Source of the DNA: an uncultured Asticcacaulis sp.
GTDB taxonomy: Bacteria; Pseudomonadota; Alphaproteobacteria; Caulobacterales; Caulobacteraceae
Assembly: GCA_936940865.1 (NCBI GenBank)
Contig: CAKZJB010000002.1
Location: 1-59,363, forward strand
Direction: 5' to 3'
Length of the DNA stretch: 59,363 nucleotides
Shown here: one piece after another, positions 22,217-30,145 of the stretch
Numbering within the stretch: position 1 is the first letter of the stretch
How the letters are laid out: each line of letters starts with the position of its first letter
Notes under the pieces: generated by a model
Told to the model about the DNA's origin: nothing
Database searches by the model: none
What the model saw: the letters and a program-made list of their open reading frames with translations, nothing else
Program-made: the position numbers and the translations under genes

Positions 22217-22300
22217 ACGCCGCCGGCTTGTCCTCAAGAAGCGAAGCGTCAGAACGCTTCATGGGCGGCGAACCGAGCGGGGTTTGAGCGGAAAAAGCCG
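22217..22300 (-). repeat. R-family repeat, copy 1
   Basis: Read on the minus strand it contains, in order: a T-rich start, ccgctcaaaccccgctcgg, ttcgccgcccatgaagcg, ttctgacgcttcgcttc, ttgaggacaagccggc. The same blocks occur in the same order at 43954-44064, and the first block at 35300-35347. It lies between two same-strand genes. Confidence 0.65.
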
Positions 22301-22538
22301 TTCACATAATCGCTATTTCAATTCGGGCCAAATCCAACTATAAGGGCTGCCCTGCCGTTGTTTGCGTCTGCGAAGGCGACGACGCGGCAGGTGGCCTGCA
22401 TCGCGCGCCGAACTTTTGAGGGCAGCGCCTCTTGTAAGCCGGCATCCGCAAACCTATCTGACCCGCCCGGTCGCATCCCCCTCGACCGGCTGTTGGGTTT
22501 TTGTCATTCCTCAGGGGGGCTGAAGACACTAATCGCAC
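22301..22538 (+). other. greA upstream region, no gene seen
   Basis: Nothing coding is recognised. One hairpin, ccggtcg/cgaccgg (22467-22489), is followed by ctgttgggttttt and could be an attenuator or terminator in the greA leader. Confidence 0.3.
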
Positions 22539-23012
22539 ATGGAAAAAGTGCCGATGACCGTCCAGGGCTACAAGTCTCTGGACGATGAACTGAAGCGTTT
22601 GAAGTCTGTCGAACGCCCCGCCGTTATCGCCGCCATCGCCGAAGCCCGTTCGCACGGCGACCTGTCGGAAAACGCAGAATACCACGCCGCCAAGGAGCGC
22701 CAGGGCTGGATCGAAGGCCAGATCGCCGAGATCGAGGACAAGCTGAGCCGCGCCCAGGTGATCGACGTCACGAAGCTGAGCGGCAACCAGATCAAGTTCG
22801 GCGCCACCGTCACCGTGATCGACGAGGACACCGAGGAAGAAGGCCGCTATCAGGTCGTGGGCGACCACGAGGCCGACGTGAAATCGGGCAAGATTTCGTT
22901 GTCGTCGCCGCTGTCGCGCGCCATGATCGGCAAGGAAGTCGGCGATGTCGTCGAGGTTGTGACCCCCGGCGGCGTCAAGGCCTACGAAATCACCAAGGTC
23001 GAATGGATCTAA
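22539..23012 (+). CDS. greA: Transcript cleavage factor GreA
   Basis: A 157-residue elongation factor that enters the RNA polymerase secondary channel and stimulates cleavage of back-tracked RNA. The N-terminal coiled coil carries the acidic tip and the hallmark [14 protein letters not shown] (family: .ENAEY..AKE.Q). The C-terminal FKBP-like domain has [35 protein letters not shown] and [13 protein letters not shown]. Length and motifs are normal. The ELM1-family gene follows after 57 bases on the same strand. Confidence 0.97.
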   Translation: MEKVPMTVQGYKSLDDELKRLKSVERPAVIAAIAEARSHGDLSENAEYHAAKERQGWIEGQIAEIEDKLSRAQVIDVTKLSGNQIKFGATVTVIDEDTEEEGRYQVVGDHEADVKSGKISLSSPLSRAMIGKEVGDVVEVVTPGGVKAYEITKVEWI

Positions 23013-23069
23013 TCGGTTCCGGCACGATCAGACTGTCGGGCCCGCATCGCAAATCGCGGGCCTGATCGC

Positions 23070-24080
23070 ATGGACGCGCCGACCAGGCCATTGACCATAT
23101 GGGCCGTGTCCGACGGGCGCGCCGGCATCGAGAACCAGGCGCTCGGTCTGGCCGAGGCGGTCGCGCGCCAGACTCCTGCGGATGTCACCGTCAAGCGCCT
23201 GCACTACGCGCCGCTTTTCGATCGCTTGCCCACGGCGCTGAAAATCCTGCCCGACGCCATGCTGGCCGGCGACAGCGATCGCATCGCCGCGCCTTATCCC
23301 GACATCTGGATCGCCGCCGGCCGCGCCAGCCTGCCCTTTTCGCTGCGCATGAAAAGACGCAGCCGGGGCCAAACCTTCGTGGTGCAGCTCCAGGATCCCA
23401 AGGCCGATCTCAAGGCCTTCGACCTGGTCATCGCCCCTGAGCACGACGGCCTGGTCGCCCCCAACGTCCTGCCTTTGCTGGGCTCGACCAATCGCATAAC
23501 CCGCGACCGGCTGGCGGCCGACTATATGACGTGGCGCGCGCGCCTGGCGCCGTTGAAAGGCCCCCATGTCGCGGCGCTGATCGGCGGCAGGTCCAGGGCC
23601 TACGACCTGTCGCTCGACCGCGCCGCGGCCCTGGCCCTGCAGATCAAGCTCGCCGTCGCCGAGGCGGGCGGGTCGGTCCTGCTCACCTTGTCCCGCCGGA
23701 CGCCGGAACCGGCCAAGGCCGTCATTAAAGAGATCCTGAAGGATACGCCCGGCATCATCTATGACGGCGACGGCGAGAATCCCTATTTCGCCTTCCTGCA
23801 TGCCGCCGACCACATCCTCGTGACGGAAGACTCGGTCAATATGACGACGGAAGCCGCCGCGACCGGCAAACCCGTTCATATGCTGGCGCTCGACCGGGTG
23901 CGCGAAGGCGGAAAATTTGAAATCTTCCACCGCGCCCTGCGCATGCACGGCATCGCCAAGCCGTTTTCCGGCCATCTCGAGCACTGGTCCTACGTGCCGC
24001 TCGACGAAACGGCGCGTGCGGCGCACCACCTGCTTCAGCTCTACGCCGAAAAAAGCGGGCGTCCGCGCCTTACGGCGTGA
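23070..24080 (+). CDS. ELM1-family protein (bacterial homologue of plant mitochondrial fission ELM1)
   Basis: A 336-residue protein of the family named after plant ELM1, which recruits the dynamin DRP3 to mitochondria. Bacterial members have a glycosyltransferase-B-like fold and an unknown role. Visible landmarks are the N-terminal IWAVSDGRAGIENQALGLAE, PDIWIAAGRASLPFSL, VQLQDPKADLKAFDLVIAPEHDG, the Gly-rich IGGRSRAY, and the C-terminal LVTEDSVNMTTEAAATGKPV, which resembles a nucleotide-sugar site. No membrane segment. It sits between greA and trxB; no envelope gene adjoins it. The original bacterial role is unresolved. Confidence 0.85.
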   Translation: MDAPTRPLTIWAVSDGRAGIENQALGLAEAVARQTPADVTVKRLHYAPLFDRLPTALKILPDAMLAGDSDRIAAPYPDIWIAAGRASLPFSLRMKRRSRGQTFVVQLQDPKADLKAFDLVIAPEHDGLVAPNVLPLLGSTNRITRDRLAADYMTWRARLAPLKGPHVAALIGGRSRAYDLSLDRAAALALQIKLAVAEAGGSVLLTLSRRTPEPAKAVIKEILKDTPGIIYDGDGENPYFAFLHAADHILVTEDSVNMTTEAAATGKPVHMLALDRVREGGKFEIFHRALRMHGIAKPFSGHLEHWSYVPLDETARAAHHLLQLYAEKSGRPRLTA

Positions 24081-24140
24081 CAACCGGGCTGCGCGCACTT
24101 ATCTAAGGCGCGTTAACTTTTGCGATTCCAGAGCTCCGTC

Positions 24141-25184
24141 ATGCCCAAAGCCCAAGCCGCCCCCAGGTCCGTTCGCTGCGCCATCATCGGCACCGGCCCC
24201 GCCGGCTGGACCGCCGCCATCTATGCGGCGCGCGGGCTGTTGTCGCCCATCATCTTCACCGGTCCCCAGGACGGCGGCCAGCTGACCATCACCACCGACG
24301 TCGAGAACTATCCCGGCTTCGCGGAAGTCATCCAGGGGCCGTGGCTGATGGACCAGATGCGCGCCCAGGCAGAGCACATGGGCACGGAGATCATCAGCGA
24401 GATCGTGACCTCGGCCGATCTCAGCCAGCGGCCCTACCTGCTGACCACGGAAAGCGGTGCGAAATACCTGGCCGAAACCGTGATCATCGCCACCGGCGCC
24501 CAGGCCAAGTGGCTGGGCCTCGACTCCGAAAAGACCTTCCAGGGTTTCGGCGTGTCGGCCTGCGCCACCTGCGACGGCTTCTTCTACCGCAACAAGGTCG
24601 TGGCCGTGGTCGGCGGCGGCAATACGGCGGTCGAGGAAGCGCTGTTCCTCACCAAATTCGCCGCCAAGGTCTATCTGATCCACCGCCGCGAGGAGCTGCG
24701 CGCCGAAAAGATCCTGGTCGAACGCCTGCTCAACGATCCGAAGATCGAACCGATCTGGAACGTGCAGATCGACGAAATTCTCGGCGAAAAGGACCCGCTG
24801 GGCGTCACCGGCGTGCGTCTCAAGCATGTCGGCAAGGACGAATACCGCGTCATCGACCTCGACGGCGTCTTCATCGCCATCGGCCATGCCCCGGCCTCGC
24901 AGATCTTCGAAGGCCAGCTGGAAACCAAGACCGGCGGCTATATCGTGGTCCAGCCCGGTACCCCCAAGACCTCGATCAAGGGCGTCTTCGCCGCCGGCGA
25001 CGTCACCGACGACACCTATCGCCAGGCCGTCACGGCCGCCGGCATGGGCTGCCAGGCGGCGCTGGAAGCCGTCCGGCTGCTGGCCGAAGAGGACCATCAC
25101 CATTCGCTTCTGACGGCGAAGGAAGTCGACGAAGAATTTTCGAAGATGCCTCTTGAACGCCAGAAAGTGGCTACCAAATCATAG
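24141..25184 (+). CDS. trxB: Thioredoxin reductase
   Basis: A 347-residue flavoenzyme that passes electrons from NADPH to thioredoxin. The start at 24141 (MPKAQAAP) is an ATG; a TTG at 24120 in frame is less likely. FAD site IIGTGPAGWTAAIYAARG; redox-active disulfide CATCDG with SA before it; NADPH site VVGGGNTAVEEALFLTKFA; second FAD motif GVFAAGDVTDDTYRQAV. The C-terminus runs about 25 residues past the usual end (HHHSLLTAKEVDEEFSKM). The hsp20 gene follows and has its own heat-shock-type promoter. Confidence 0.96.
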   Translation: MPKAQAAPRSVRCAIIGTGPAGWTAAIYAARGLLSPIIFTGPQDGGQLTITTDVENYPGFAEVIQGPWLMDQMRAQAEHMGTEIISEIVTSADLSQRPYLLTTESGAKYLAETVIIATGAQAKWLGLDSEKTFQGFGVSACATCDGFFYRNKVVAVVGGGNTAVEEALFLTKFAAKVYLIHRREELRAEKILVERLLNDPKIEPIWNVQIDEILGEKDPLGVTGVRLKHVGKDEYRVIDLDGVFIAIGHAPASQIFEGQLETKTGGYIVVQPGTPKTSIKGVFAAGDVTDDTYRQAVTAAGMGCQAALEAVRLLAEEDHHHSLLTAKEVDEEFSKMPLERQKVATKS

Positions 25185-25206
25185 GGCGAAGGCGCCGCTA
25201 CCGGGC

Positions 25207-25233
25207 CTTCTGGTCCAGCAACATTGCCCATTT
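25207..25233 (+). promoter_or_regulatory. Heat-shock sigma (RpoH) promoter candidate
   Basis: cttctgg (25207-25213), 13 bases, then cccattt (25227-25233), close to the sigma-32 pattern CTTGAAA-N13/14-CCCCATNT. It would start transcription near 25240, giving an ~80-base leader for hsp20. Confidence 0.5.
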
Positions 25234-25239
25234 GGGAGT

Positions 25240-25319
25240 GTAGATGCTGAGCCAAATCAAACCTTTACGGATGAAGTACTCCGTCCGTAAGGCCTCGCTT
25301 CTTGATAAGGAGAGCCCCT
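25240..25319 (+). ncRNA. ROSE-like RNA thermometer in the hsp20 leader (candidate)
   Basis: Two stems can be drawn by eye. Upstream: cctttacgga (25260-25269) pairs with tccgtaagg (~25284-25292), one bulge. Next to the gene: cttctt pairs with aaggag, the ribosome-binding site, across a short gat loop, with flanking ggc/gcc and ct/ag pairs. The bases tcgct just before the anti-Shine-Dalgarno strand fit the U-Y-G-C-U signature of ROSE elements, which melt on heating and are typical of alphaproteobacterial small heat-shock genes. Confidence 0.5.
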
Positions 25320-25793
25320 ATGCGTACCGCTATCGATTTCTCGCCGCTTTACCGTTCCGCCGTCGGTTTTGACCGCCTGGTCAACCTGCTCGACAGCGCC
25401 GCCCGCACAGATTCCACGCCGGGCTGGCCGCCGTATAACATCGAGCGCATCGCCGGCGCCGAAGACCAGGGCGACACCTACCGCATCGAAATCGCCGTCG
25501 CCGGCTTCCGCCCGGAACAGCTTGCCATCGAGGTCAAGGAAAACGTCCTGACCGTGACCGGCAAGAAGGACGCCGATGACGCCAACCGCACCTTCCTGCA
25601 CCGCGGCCTGGCCGAGCGCAGCTTCGAACGCCGCTTCCAGCTGGCCGACCACATCCGCGTGACTGAAGCGGATCTTGCCAACGGCCTGCTGTCGATCGGC
25701 CTCAAGCTCGAAGTGCCGGAAGCCAAGAAGGCGAAGCAGATTGCCATCAAGACGGCTGACGCTTCGGCCCAGGCTCTCCAAGCCGCCGAATAA
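25320..25793 (+). CDS. Small heat-shock protein, Hsp20 family
   Basis: A 157-residue ATP-independent holdase chaperone that keeps unfolding proteins soluble. The start at 25320 follows a strong ribosome site (aaggagag). The alpha-crystallin domain spans ~35-130: YNIERIAGAEDQGDTYRIEIAVAGF, the strand with EVKENVLTVTGKK, FLHRGLAERSFERRFQLAD and the domain-ending LANGLLSIGLKLE (family: A.L.NGLL.I.L). A short Lys/Ala-rich tail follows. Close to the IbpA/HspA group. Regulation is likely dual: a heat-shock promoter candidate at 25207 and a thermometer covering the ribosome site. Confidence 0.95.
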   Translation: MRTAIDFSPLYRSAVGFDRLVNLLDSAARTDSTPGWPPYNIERIAGAEDQGDTYRIEIAVAGFRPEQLAIEVKENVLTVTGKKDADDANRTFLHRGLAERSFERRFQLADHIRVTEADLANGLLSIGLKLEVPEAKKAKQIAIKTADASAQALQAAE

Positions 25794-25802
25794 GCAACCC
25801 CT

Positions 25803-25842
25803 GAGCGGAACGATCAGGCAATTGTTCCGCTCTTCTGCCTTT
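25803..25842 (+). terminator. Terminator of hsp20
   Basis: gagcggaac/gttccgctc, a perfect nine-base stem with a 12-base loop, followed by a T-rich stretch (ttctgcctttgttt), 9 bases after the hsp20 stop. Confidence 0.7.
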
Positions 25843-25943
25843 GTTTCTCCCTGTTGAACTTGAACAGGCCCCCAGACCGTCTTTCCGCTTGAGCCGGGCC
25901 TCCCCTCCCGGATCGCGATGCAGGACCTTCTGGGGGTCTGCCT

Positions 25944-26372
25944 TTATGCATCGGTCAATTCGGCCTGCGTCATGACATGAACCAGGAAGTCGAAATCGAC
26001 TTTCAGGATTTCGACGAAACCCGGCCGAAGCTTGTACCCCCAGTTCTTGTCGGCTGTGAACTCCAGCCATTCTTTCAGCGGCATGATCGGATGTTCGATC
26101 GCCTGCATCCAGTCGACATCACGGCGCCAGGGCTTGAAATCCGGCGTCATCTCGGCCTGATAGGGCCGCCCGTCGGCCACCCGGCCGATGGCGGTGAAGC
26201 TCTGGAAGCCGTCCTTTTCCCCCATGGTTCGCGACGGCGAATAACAGACGACACCGTCGCCCGGCGCCATCCTGCGCATCGGCGCCGCCTTGCCATGGCC
26301 GGCCTGCACGAATCCGCCGGCACGGCCGCGCTGGACATGCTCGGCGCAGGCGATGACAAGCCACGATTTCAC
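25944..26372 (-). CDS. EVE domain protein (UPF0310-type)
   Basis: A 142-residue protein. EVE domains are PUA-like folds that read modified bases in DNA or RNA. I start it at the GTG at 26372, which overlaps the stop of the GFA gene (GTGA), because the protein then begins with the family's [19 protein letters not shown] one codon upstream is equally possible. Family landmarks include [38 protein letters not shown], and the C-terminal [17 protein letters not shown]. Translational coupling to the GFA gene suggests joint expression. Here it is not next to restriction or methylation genes. Confidence 0.88.
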   Translation of the reverse strand: MKSWLVIACAEHVQRGRAGGFVQAGHGKAAPMRRMAPGDGVVCYSPSRTMGEKDGFQSFTAIGRVADGRPYQAEMTPDFKPWRRDVDWMQAIEHPIMPLKEWLEFTADKNWGYKLRPGFVEILKVDFDFLVHVMTQAELTDA

Positions 26373-26734
26373 CACAGGTTCTTTCCGTCTATAACCTCGA
26401 CCGGCACCGCGTCGAGATTGAAATCGTCGAACAGCCGGGCGTTGAGGGCAATGCGCGGCTTGTCGAAGTTGGGCTTGTAATTCTCCCAGCTCGGCGACTT
26501 CGTATAGGTCGTGCAACCGCAGTGCGGACAAAAATTGTGTTCGACGATCTTGCTTTGCCAACGGTAGGTGGCTGTGACCGAAGGGGTCTCGATCTTTACG
26601 TCCTCCGGCCAATAGTAGGCCCAGAGCGCCCCCTTCTTGCTGCAGATCGAGCAGGTGCAGCGGGTGACGCTTTCCGGCGCGGCCTCGACGGAAAAGGTCG
26701 TGGCGCCGCAGTGGCAGCTTCCCTTGATGGTCAT
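26369..26734 (-). CDS. GFA/CENP-V family zinc-binding protein
   Basis: A 121-residue protein of the GFA (glutathione-dependent formaldehyde-activating enzyme-like) superfamily. The start at 26734 follows GAGGAGA. Zinc-binding cysteines stand in [20 protein letters not shown] and the later CPHCGCTTY, matching the CxC, CxxC and CxxCG pattern of the fold. Most members are not true formaldehyde enzymes, so a catalytic role is not claimed. Its stop overlaps the EVE gene's start. Confidence 0.88.
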   Translation of the reverse strand: MTIKGSCHCGATTFSVEAAPESVTRCTCSICSKKGALWAYYWPEDVKIETPSVTATYRWQSKIVEHNFCPHCGCTTYTKSPSWENYKPNFDKPRIALNARLFDDFNLDAVPVEVIDGKNLW

Positions 26735-26798
26735 AGCGAAGTCTCCTCTCAACAAGGAGACGATTAGCCTCGTCAGTTGCCGGATATTGTCAGCAGGG

Positions 26799-28058
26799 TC
26801 AGAAGGTCGAAGCCAACTGGCCGCGCAGGCCGACGCAGGTCACATGTTCAAGCTGCGCCAGGTTCATGCTGGCGTTTTCGAGATTGGCGCGCGACAGATC
26901 CGCGCCGTCCAGCTTGACGTGTTTCAACTGCGCGTCGGTGAAGTTGACGTTGCGCAGCTTGGCCTCGCGCAGGTCCGCCGGCAATAGCCGGTTGTCGCCG
27001 ATGACGAGCGGGCCGAGATTGGCGCCTTCGAGATTGGCGCCGTCCAGCCTCGCCTTGTGCATGCGCACGCCGCGCAGGTCGGAGCCGCGCAGATCGCAGT
27101 TGCGCAGGTCGGCCTCCTCGAGATGGGCGCCCTGGAGCTGTACGCCGCGCATGTCGAGACCGTAAAAGACCGCGCCCTTGGCCGACAGGGCCGTCAAGTT
27201 CAGGCCGCGGATCGAGCCGAGCGCGCGCAGGTCGGCATTGTCGAAGGTCGACGGCTTGCCGGCCTTGCCCATCGTATCGACCCATTTGGCATGCTCGTGC
27301 AGCATTTCGCCGTAAGGCATCTGCTTGACGTCCGTGCCAACCGGCTTGTCGGTCAGCACGCCCGAAAGATCGGTCTGGTCGACGCGCCACTGGTCGGTCT
27401 TGGCCTTGATCAGCACGGCATCCTTGAGCGATGCGCCGGACAGGTCCGCCCCGGACAGGTCGGCGCCCGCCAGGTCGACATTGTTCATGATCGCCTGCTT
27501 GAGGTTGGCGCGCACCAGCTTGCACTGTTTCATCACCGCGTCGGTGAAGTCGGCCTTCATGGCCTGGATGCCGGACAGCTTTGAGCGCTCCAGATTGGCG
27601 CCGCGCAGGTTGGCGTAGCTGGCCTCGGACGTCCGCATGGAAATCTCTACGTAAGACAGGCCCGTCTGCTTGTCCGGAAGCGCCAGCGCCCCTTCGCGCA
27701 GGTCGGCCTCATAGAGGTCGCAACCCGAAAGGTTGGCGCCGCGGAGGCAGGCGCCGCGAAGGTCGACGCGCTTCAGCGAGGCTCCCGTCAGGTTGGCCAA
27801 TTGCATGTCGGCACAGAAGAGGTTGGATTTGTCGAGGACGACGCCCGCCATATCGCAATCGGTCAGGATGGCGGCGGTAAAGTCCGCATCCATCAGGACC
27901 CGGCCGCGAAGGCTCAGGCCGGACAGGTCGCACCAGGCGAACACGGCACGCGCTCCGCCGGGTTTGGCCGCCCAGAAACGCTCATGCTTGGTACAGATCT
28001 GGTCGACCTGAACCTGCGTAAGCTTGGTATATCGTTTTTCGCCGGCCGTGGCGCTCAT
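26799..28058 (-). CDS. Pentapeptide-repeat protein, two beta-helices (paralogue A)
   Basis: A 419-residue protein made mainly of A(D/N)LxG-type repeats, which fold into a right-handed four-sided beta-helix. I start at the ATG at 28058; a TTG at 28082 is possible. Layout: a ~40-residue helical cap ending KPGGARAVFAWCDL, first beta-helix (~45-215), a second cap (HEHAKWVDTMGKAGKPSTF), and a second beta-helix to the C-terminus. The protein at 42757 has the same plan and matching caps, so the two are paralogues. Function unknown; other pentapeptide proteins mimic DNA or act as scaffolds. No signal peptide, so cytoplasmic. Confidence 0.87.
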   Translation of the reverse strand: MSATAGEKRYTKLTQVQVDQICTKHERFWAAKPGGARAVFAWCDLSGLSLRGRVLMDADFTAAILTDCDMAGVVLDKSNLFCADMQLANLTGASLKRVDLRGACLRGANLSGCDLYEADLREGALALPDKQTGLSYVEISMRTSEASYANLRGANLERSKLSGIQAMKADFTDAVMKQCKLVRANLKQAIMNNVDLAGADLSGADLSGASLKDAVLIKAKTDQWRVDQTDLSGVLTDKPVGTDVKQMPYGEMLHEHAKWVDTMGKAGKPSTFDNADLRALGSIRGLNLTALSAKGAVFYGLDMRGVQLQGAHLEEADLRNCDLRGSDLRGVRMHKARLDGANLEGANLGPLVIGDNRLLPADLREAKLRNVNFTDAQLKHVKLDGADLSRANLENASMNLAQLEHVTCVGLRGQLASTF

Positions 28059-28122
28059 GAAAACTGGGACGTTCCGTGACAATACGAACCGTCACAATCG
28101 CATGAAAATCTTAAGATTTGGC

Positions 28123-29154
28123 TCAATCGTCCACAGGCGAAAGAAGCCCGGCGCCTTTCAACTCAGAGGCGGCATCACTCCCGGAAGAGACGTACAGGGC
28201 GCGGTACCCGCGCGCACCCCAGGCCTTGAGATCGTCTTCCACGGGCAAGTTCGGATCGCGGACGAACTCGGCGTCGAAGCCTTGCGGGCTCGCGCTTTCA
28301 GCCACGCGCGGACGGCCGGTGCGCAGGAAATGGACGAAGCCCGCGATCAATGCCTCGGCCTCGACGGCGCACAGGCCCGGGGCAAGCGCGATGCCCGCTG
28401 CTTCGATCCGTTCATGGCCGACCTGCGAGGCAAAGGGCGACGGATCGGCGCAGGCATATATTACGCGCGCGACCCTGGCCTTCACCAGCCGTTCCGAACA
28501 TGAGCACCCGCCTGTCGAACGTTTGCCGCAGGGTTCAAGGGTGACATAGGCCGTCGCGCCTTGCGCCGCGTCTCCGGCGGCATCGAGGGCGATTTCCTCG
28601 GCGTGAGGCCGGCCGCCGTCGCCAGTGGCGCCCCGGGCGATGATTTCGCCGTCCTTGACGATGACGCAGCCGACGGGCGGGTTGGGCCAGGTCCTGCCCA
28701 TCTGGCTACGGCCGAGAGCGATGGCCTGGCGCATGAAGGCAATGTCGGCGTCGGACCAGGCGGTCGCCGGGCGGAATTGGAAATCGGGGCTCTGCACCAT
28801 GTTTCGGATGTCGCCTCTGCAAATGGCGTCGATCGTGTCGAGAACGGCTTCGGAGTCGCTTAGCATATTGCCGCTGGGAAAGCGCGCTACCGACCAGCCT
28901 TGCGCAGTCATATAGCGATTGCGAATCTTGTCGTTCGGATTGTCGATATGCTGGCTGCCGTCGAGTTCGATGGCAAGGCGGAGTTCGACGCACACAAAGT
29001 CGGCGATGTATCCGCCGATCGGATATTGGCGACGAAACTTGAAGCCGCCAAGGAGCCGGTTTCGTATGTGTTGCCACAACCATCCTTCGGCTTCGTTATT
29101 CGACCGCCGTTGCGCTTTGGCCAAACCGGTGAGTCGAGAGCGTCTCCTCGGCAC
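28123..29154 (-). CDS. DUF559 endonuclease-like domain fused to RibD-type deaminase
   Basis: A 343-residue single frame with two unrelated parts. Residues 1-115 are a DUF559 domain (Vsr/restriction-nuclease-like): WLWQHIRNRLLGGFKFRRQ, YPIGGYIADFVCVELRLAIE, LDGSQH. Residues ~125-290 are a riboflavin-type cytidine/pyrimidine deaminase: WPNPPVGCVIVKDGEIIARG, zinc site HAEEIALDAAG, and LEPCGKRSTGG..SCSERL. The reductase half of bifunctional RibD is missing. Met119 (28800) heads the deaminase part and could be its own start. The fusion may come from a DUF559 gene landing in frame upstream of a RibD-like gene. Other riboflavin genes are not in the window. Confidence 0.82.
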   Translation of the reverse strand: MPRRRSRLTGLAKAQRRSNNEAEGWLWQHIRNRLLGGFKFRRQYPIGGYIADFVCVELRLAIELDGSQHIDNPNDKIRNRYMTAQGWSVARFPSGNMLSDSEAVLDTIDAICRGDIRNMVQSPDFQFRPATAWSDADIAFMRQAIALGRSQMGRTWPNPPVGCVIVKDGEIIARGATGDGGRPHAEEIALDAAGDAAQGATAYVTLEPCGKRSTGGCSCSERLVKARVARVIYACADPSPFASQVGHERIEAAGIALAPGLCAVEAEALIAGFVHFLRTGRPRVAESASPQGFDAEFVRDPNLPVEDDLKAWGARGYRALYVSSGSDAASELKGAGLLSPVDD

Positions 29155-29198
29155 AGCACGTCCTCTCCAGCCGATAGCAGGCCATATGCTAAATTCTC

Positions 29199-29337
29199 TT
29201 CTCCCCTTGAATAGGGGAGAAGGTGGCCCGCAGGGCCGGATGAGGGGTAAATTCGGAGACTTCAGCGTGCGTATCTGCTGACGCTACCCCTCACCTTGGC
29301 GCTGCGCGCCTTTCCTCTCCCCTCAAGTGGGGAGAGG
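29199..29337. repeat. G-like paired-hairpin repeat (G2)
   Basis: Two hairpins, ttctcccc/ggggagaa (29199-29221) and cctctcccc/ggggagagg (29314-29337), flank a centre that contains ggcccgcagggccggatgagggg at the left and cccctcacc at the right. The gccgGATGAGGGG...CCCCTCA layout is a very common alphaproteobacterial intergenic repeat. It lies between gpmA and the DUF559-RibD gene. Confidence 0.75.
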
Positions 29338-29364
29338 AATAAAGAATTGGATCTCGATTCGGTG

Positions 29365-30081
29365 TCAGCCCACCAGTTCCGGCAGCGGGTTGGCGCGGGC
29401 CGCGTCGAGATACTTCGCTCCCGTCGGCTTCAGATCGGCGTCCAGCTGCACCACCAGCGGATTGCCGGTCGGAACCTCGACATCCAGAATCGTCTTTTCG
29501 TCGAGATTGAACAGCTTCTTGATGATGGCGCGGATCGAGTTGCCATGCGCCGCGACCAGCACCGTCTTGCCAGTCTTCAAAGCCGGGGCAATGGCCCCTT
29601 CCCAGAACGGCATGACGCGGTCGAGCGTCGTCTTGAGGCTTTCCGTGTCCGGCAGGTCGGCGCCGGCATAGCGGCGGTCGCCCTTGAAATCGTAAGGGCT
29701 GTCGTTGCCGAGCGGCGGCGGCGGGACGTCGTAGGACCGCCGCCAGATCTTGACCTGGTCCTCGCCGTGCTTGGCCGCGGTTTCGGCCTTGTCGAGACCC
29801 GTCAGGCCGCCGTAATGACGCTCGTTCAAACGCCAGTCCTTGATAACCGGGACATAGGATTGACCCGCGGCTTCCAGCGCAAGATTGCAGGTGCGGATGG
29901 CGCGCGTCAGAACGGACGTAAAGGCCTGGTCGATCTCCAGCCCCTCCGCCTTGATCAGCTCGCCGCCGCGCGTCGCCTGGGCTTCGCCTTCGGCGGTCAG
30001 GTTGACGTCGACCCAGCCGGTAAAGCGGTTTTCGAGGTTCCACTGGCTCTGGCCGTGGCGGAGAAGGATCAGGGTCGGCAT
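29365..30081 (-). CDS. gpmA: 2,3-bisphosphoglycerate-dependent phosphoglycerate mutase
   Basis: A 238-residue cytoplasmic glycolytic enzyme interconverting 3- and 2-phosphoglycerate. The start at 30081 ([15 protein letters not shown]) is fixed by the N-terminal phospho-histidine motif RHGQSQWN; the frame is open upstream but has no homology. Further motifs: [41 protein letters not shown] (catalytic Glu) and the second His in [12 protein letters not shown]. Length is normal. The MOSC gene lies 64 bases upstream on the same strand. Confidence 0.97.
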   Translation of the reverse strand: MPTLILLRHGQSQWNLENRFTGWVDVNLTAEGEAQATRGGELIKAEGLEIDQAFTSVLTRAIRTCNLALEAAGQSYVPVIKDWRLNERHYGGLTGLDKAETAAKHGEDQVKIWRRSYDVPPPPLGNDSPYDFKGDRRYAGADLPDTESLKTTLDRVMPFWEGAIAPALKTGKTVLVAAHGNSIRAIIKKLFNLDEKTILDVEVPTGNPLVVQLDADLKPTGAKYLDAARANPLPELVG

Positions 30082-30145
30082 GGGGCGGTCCTTTGGATTT
30101 GGGAGAATGCCCCCGGCTATAAAAGCCACGGCTTCACAGTCAAGT

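Noticed and set aside
26376-26612. An 80-residue N-terminal extension of the EVE protein
   Set aside because: It lies antisense in codon pattern and within the GFA coding region; the EVE fold begins at the GTG start.
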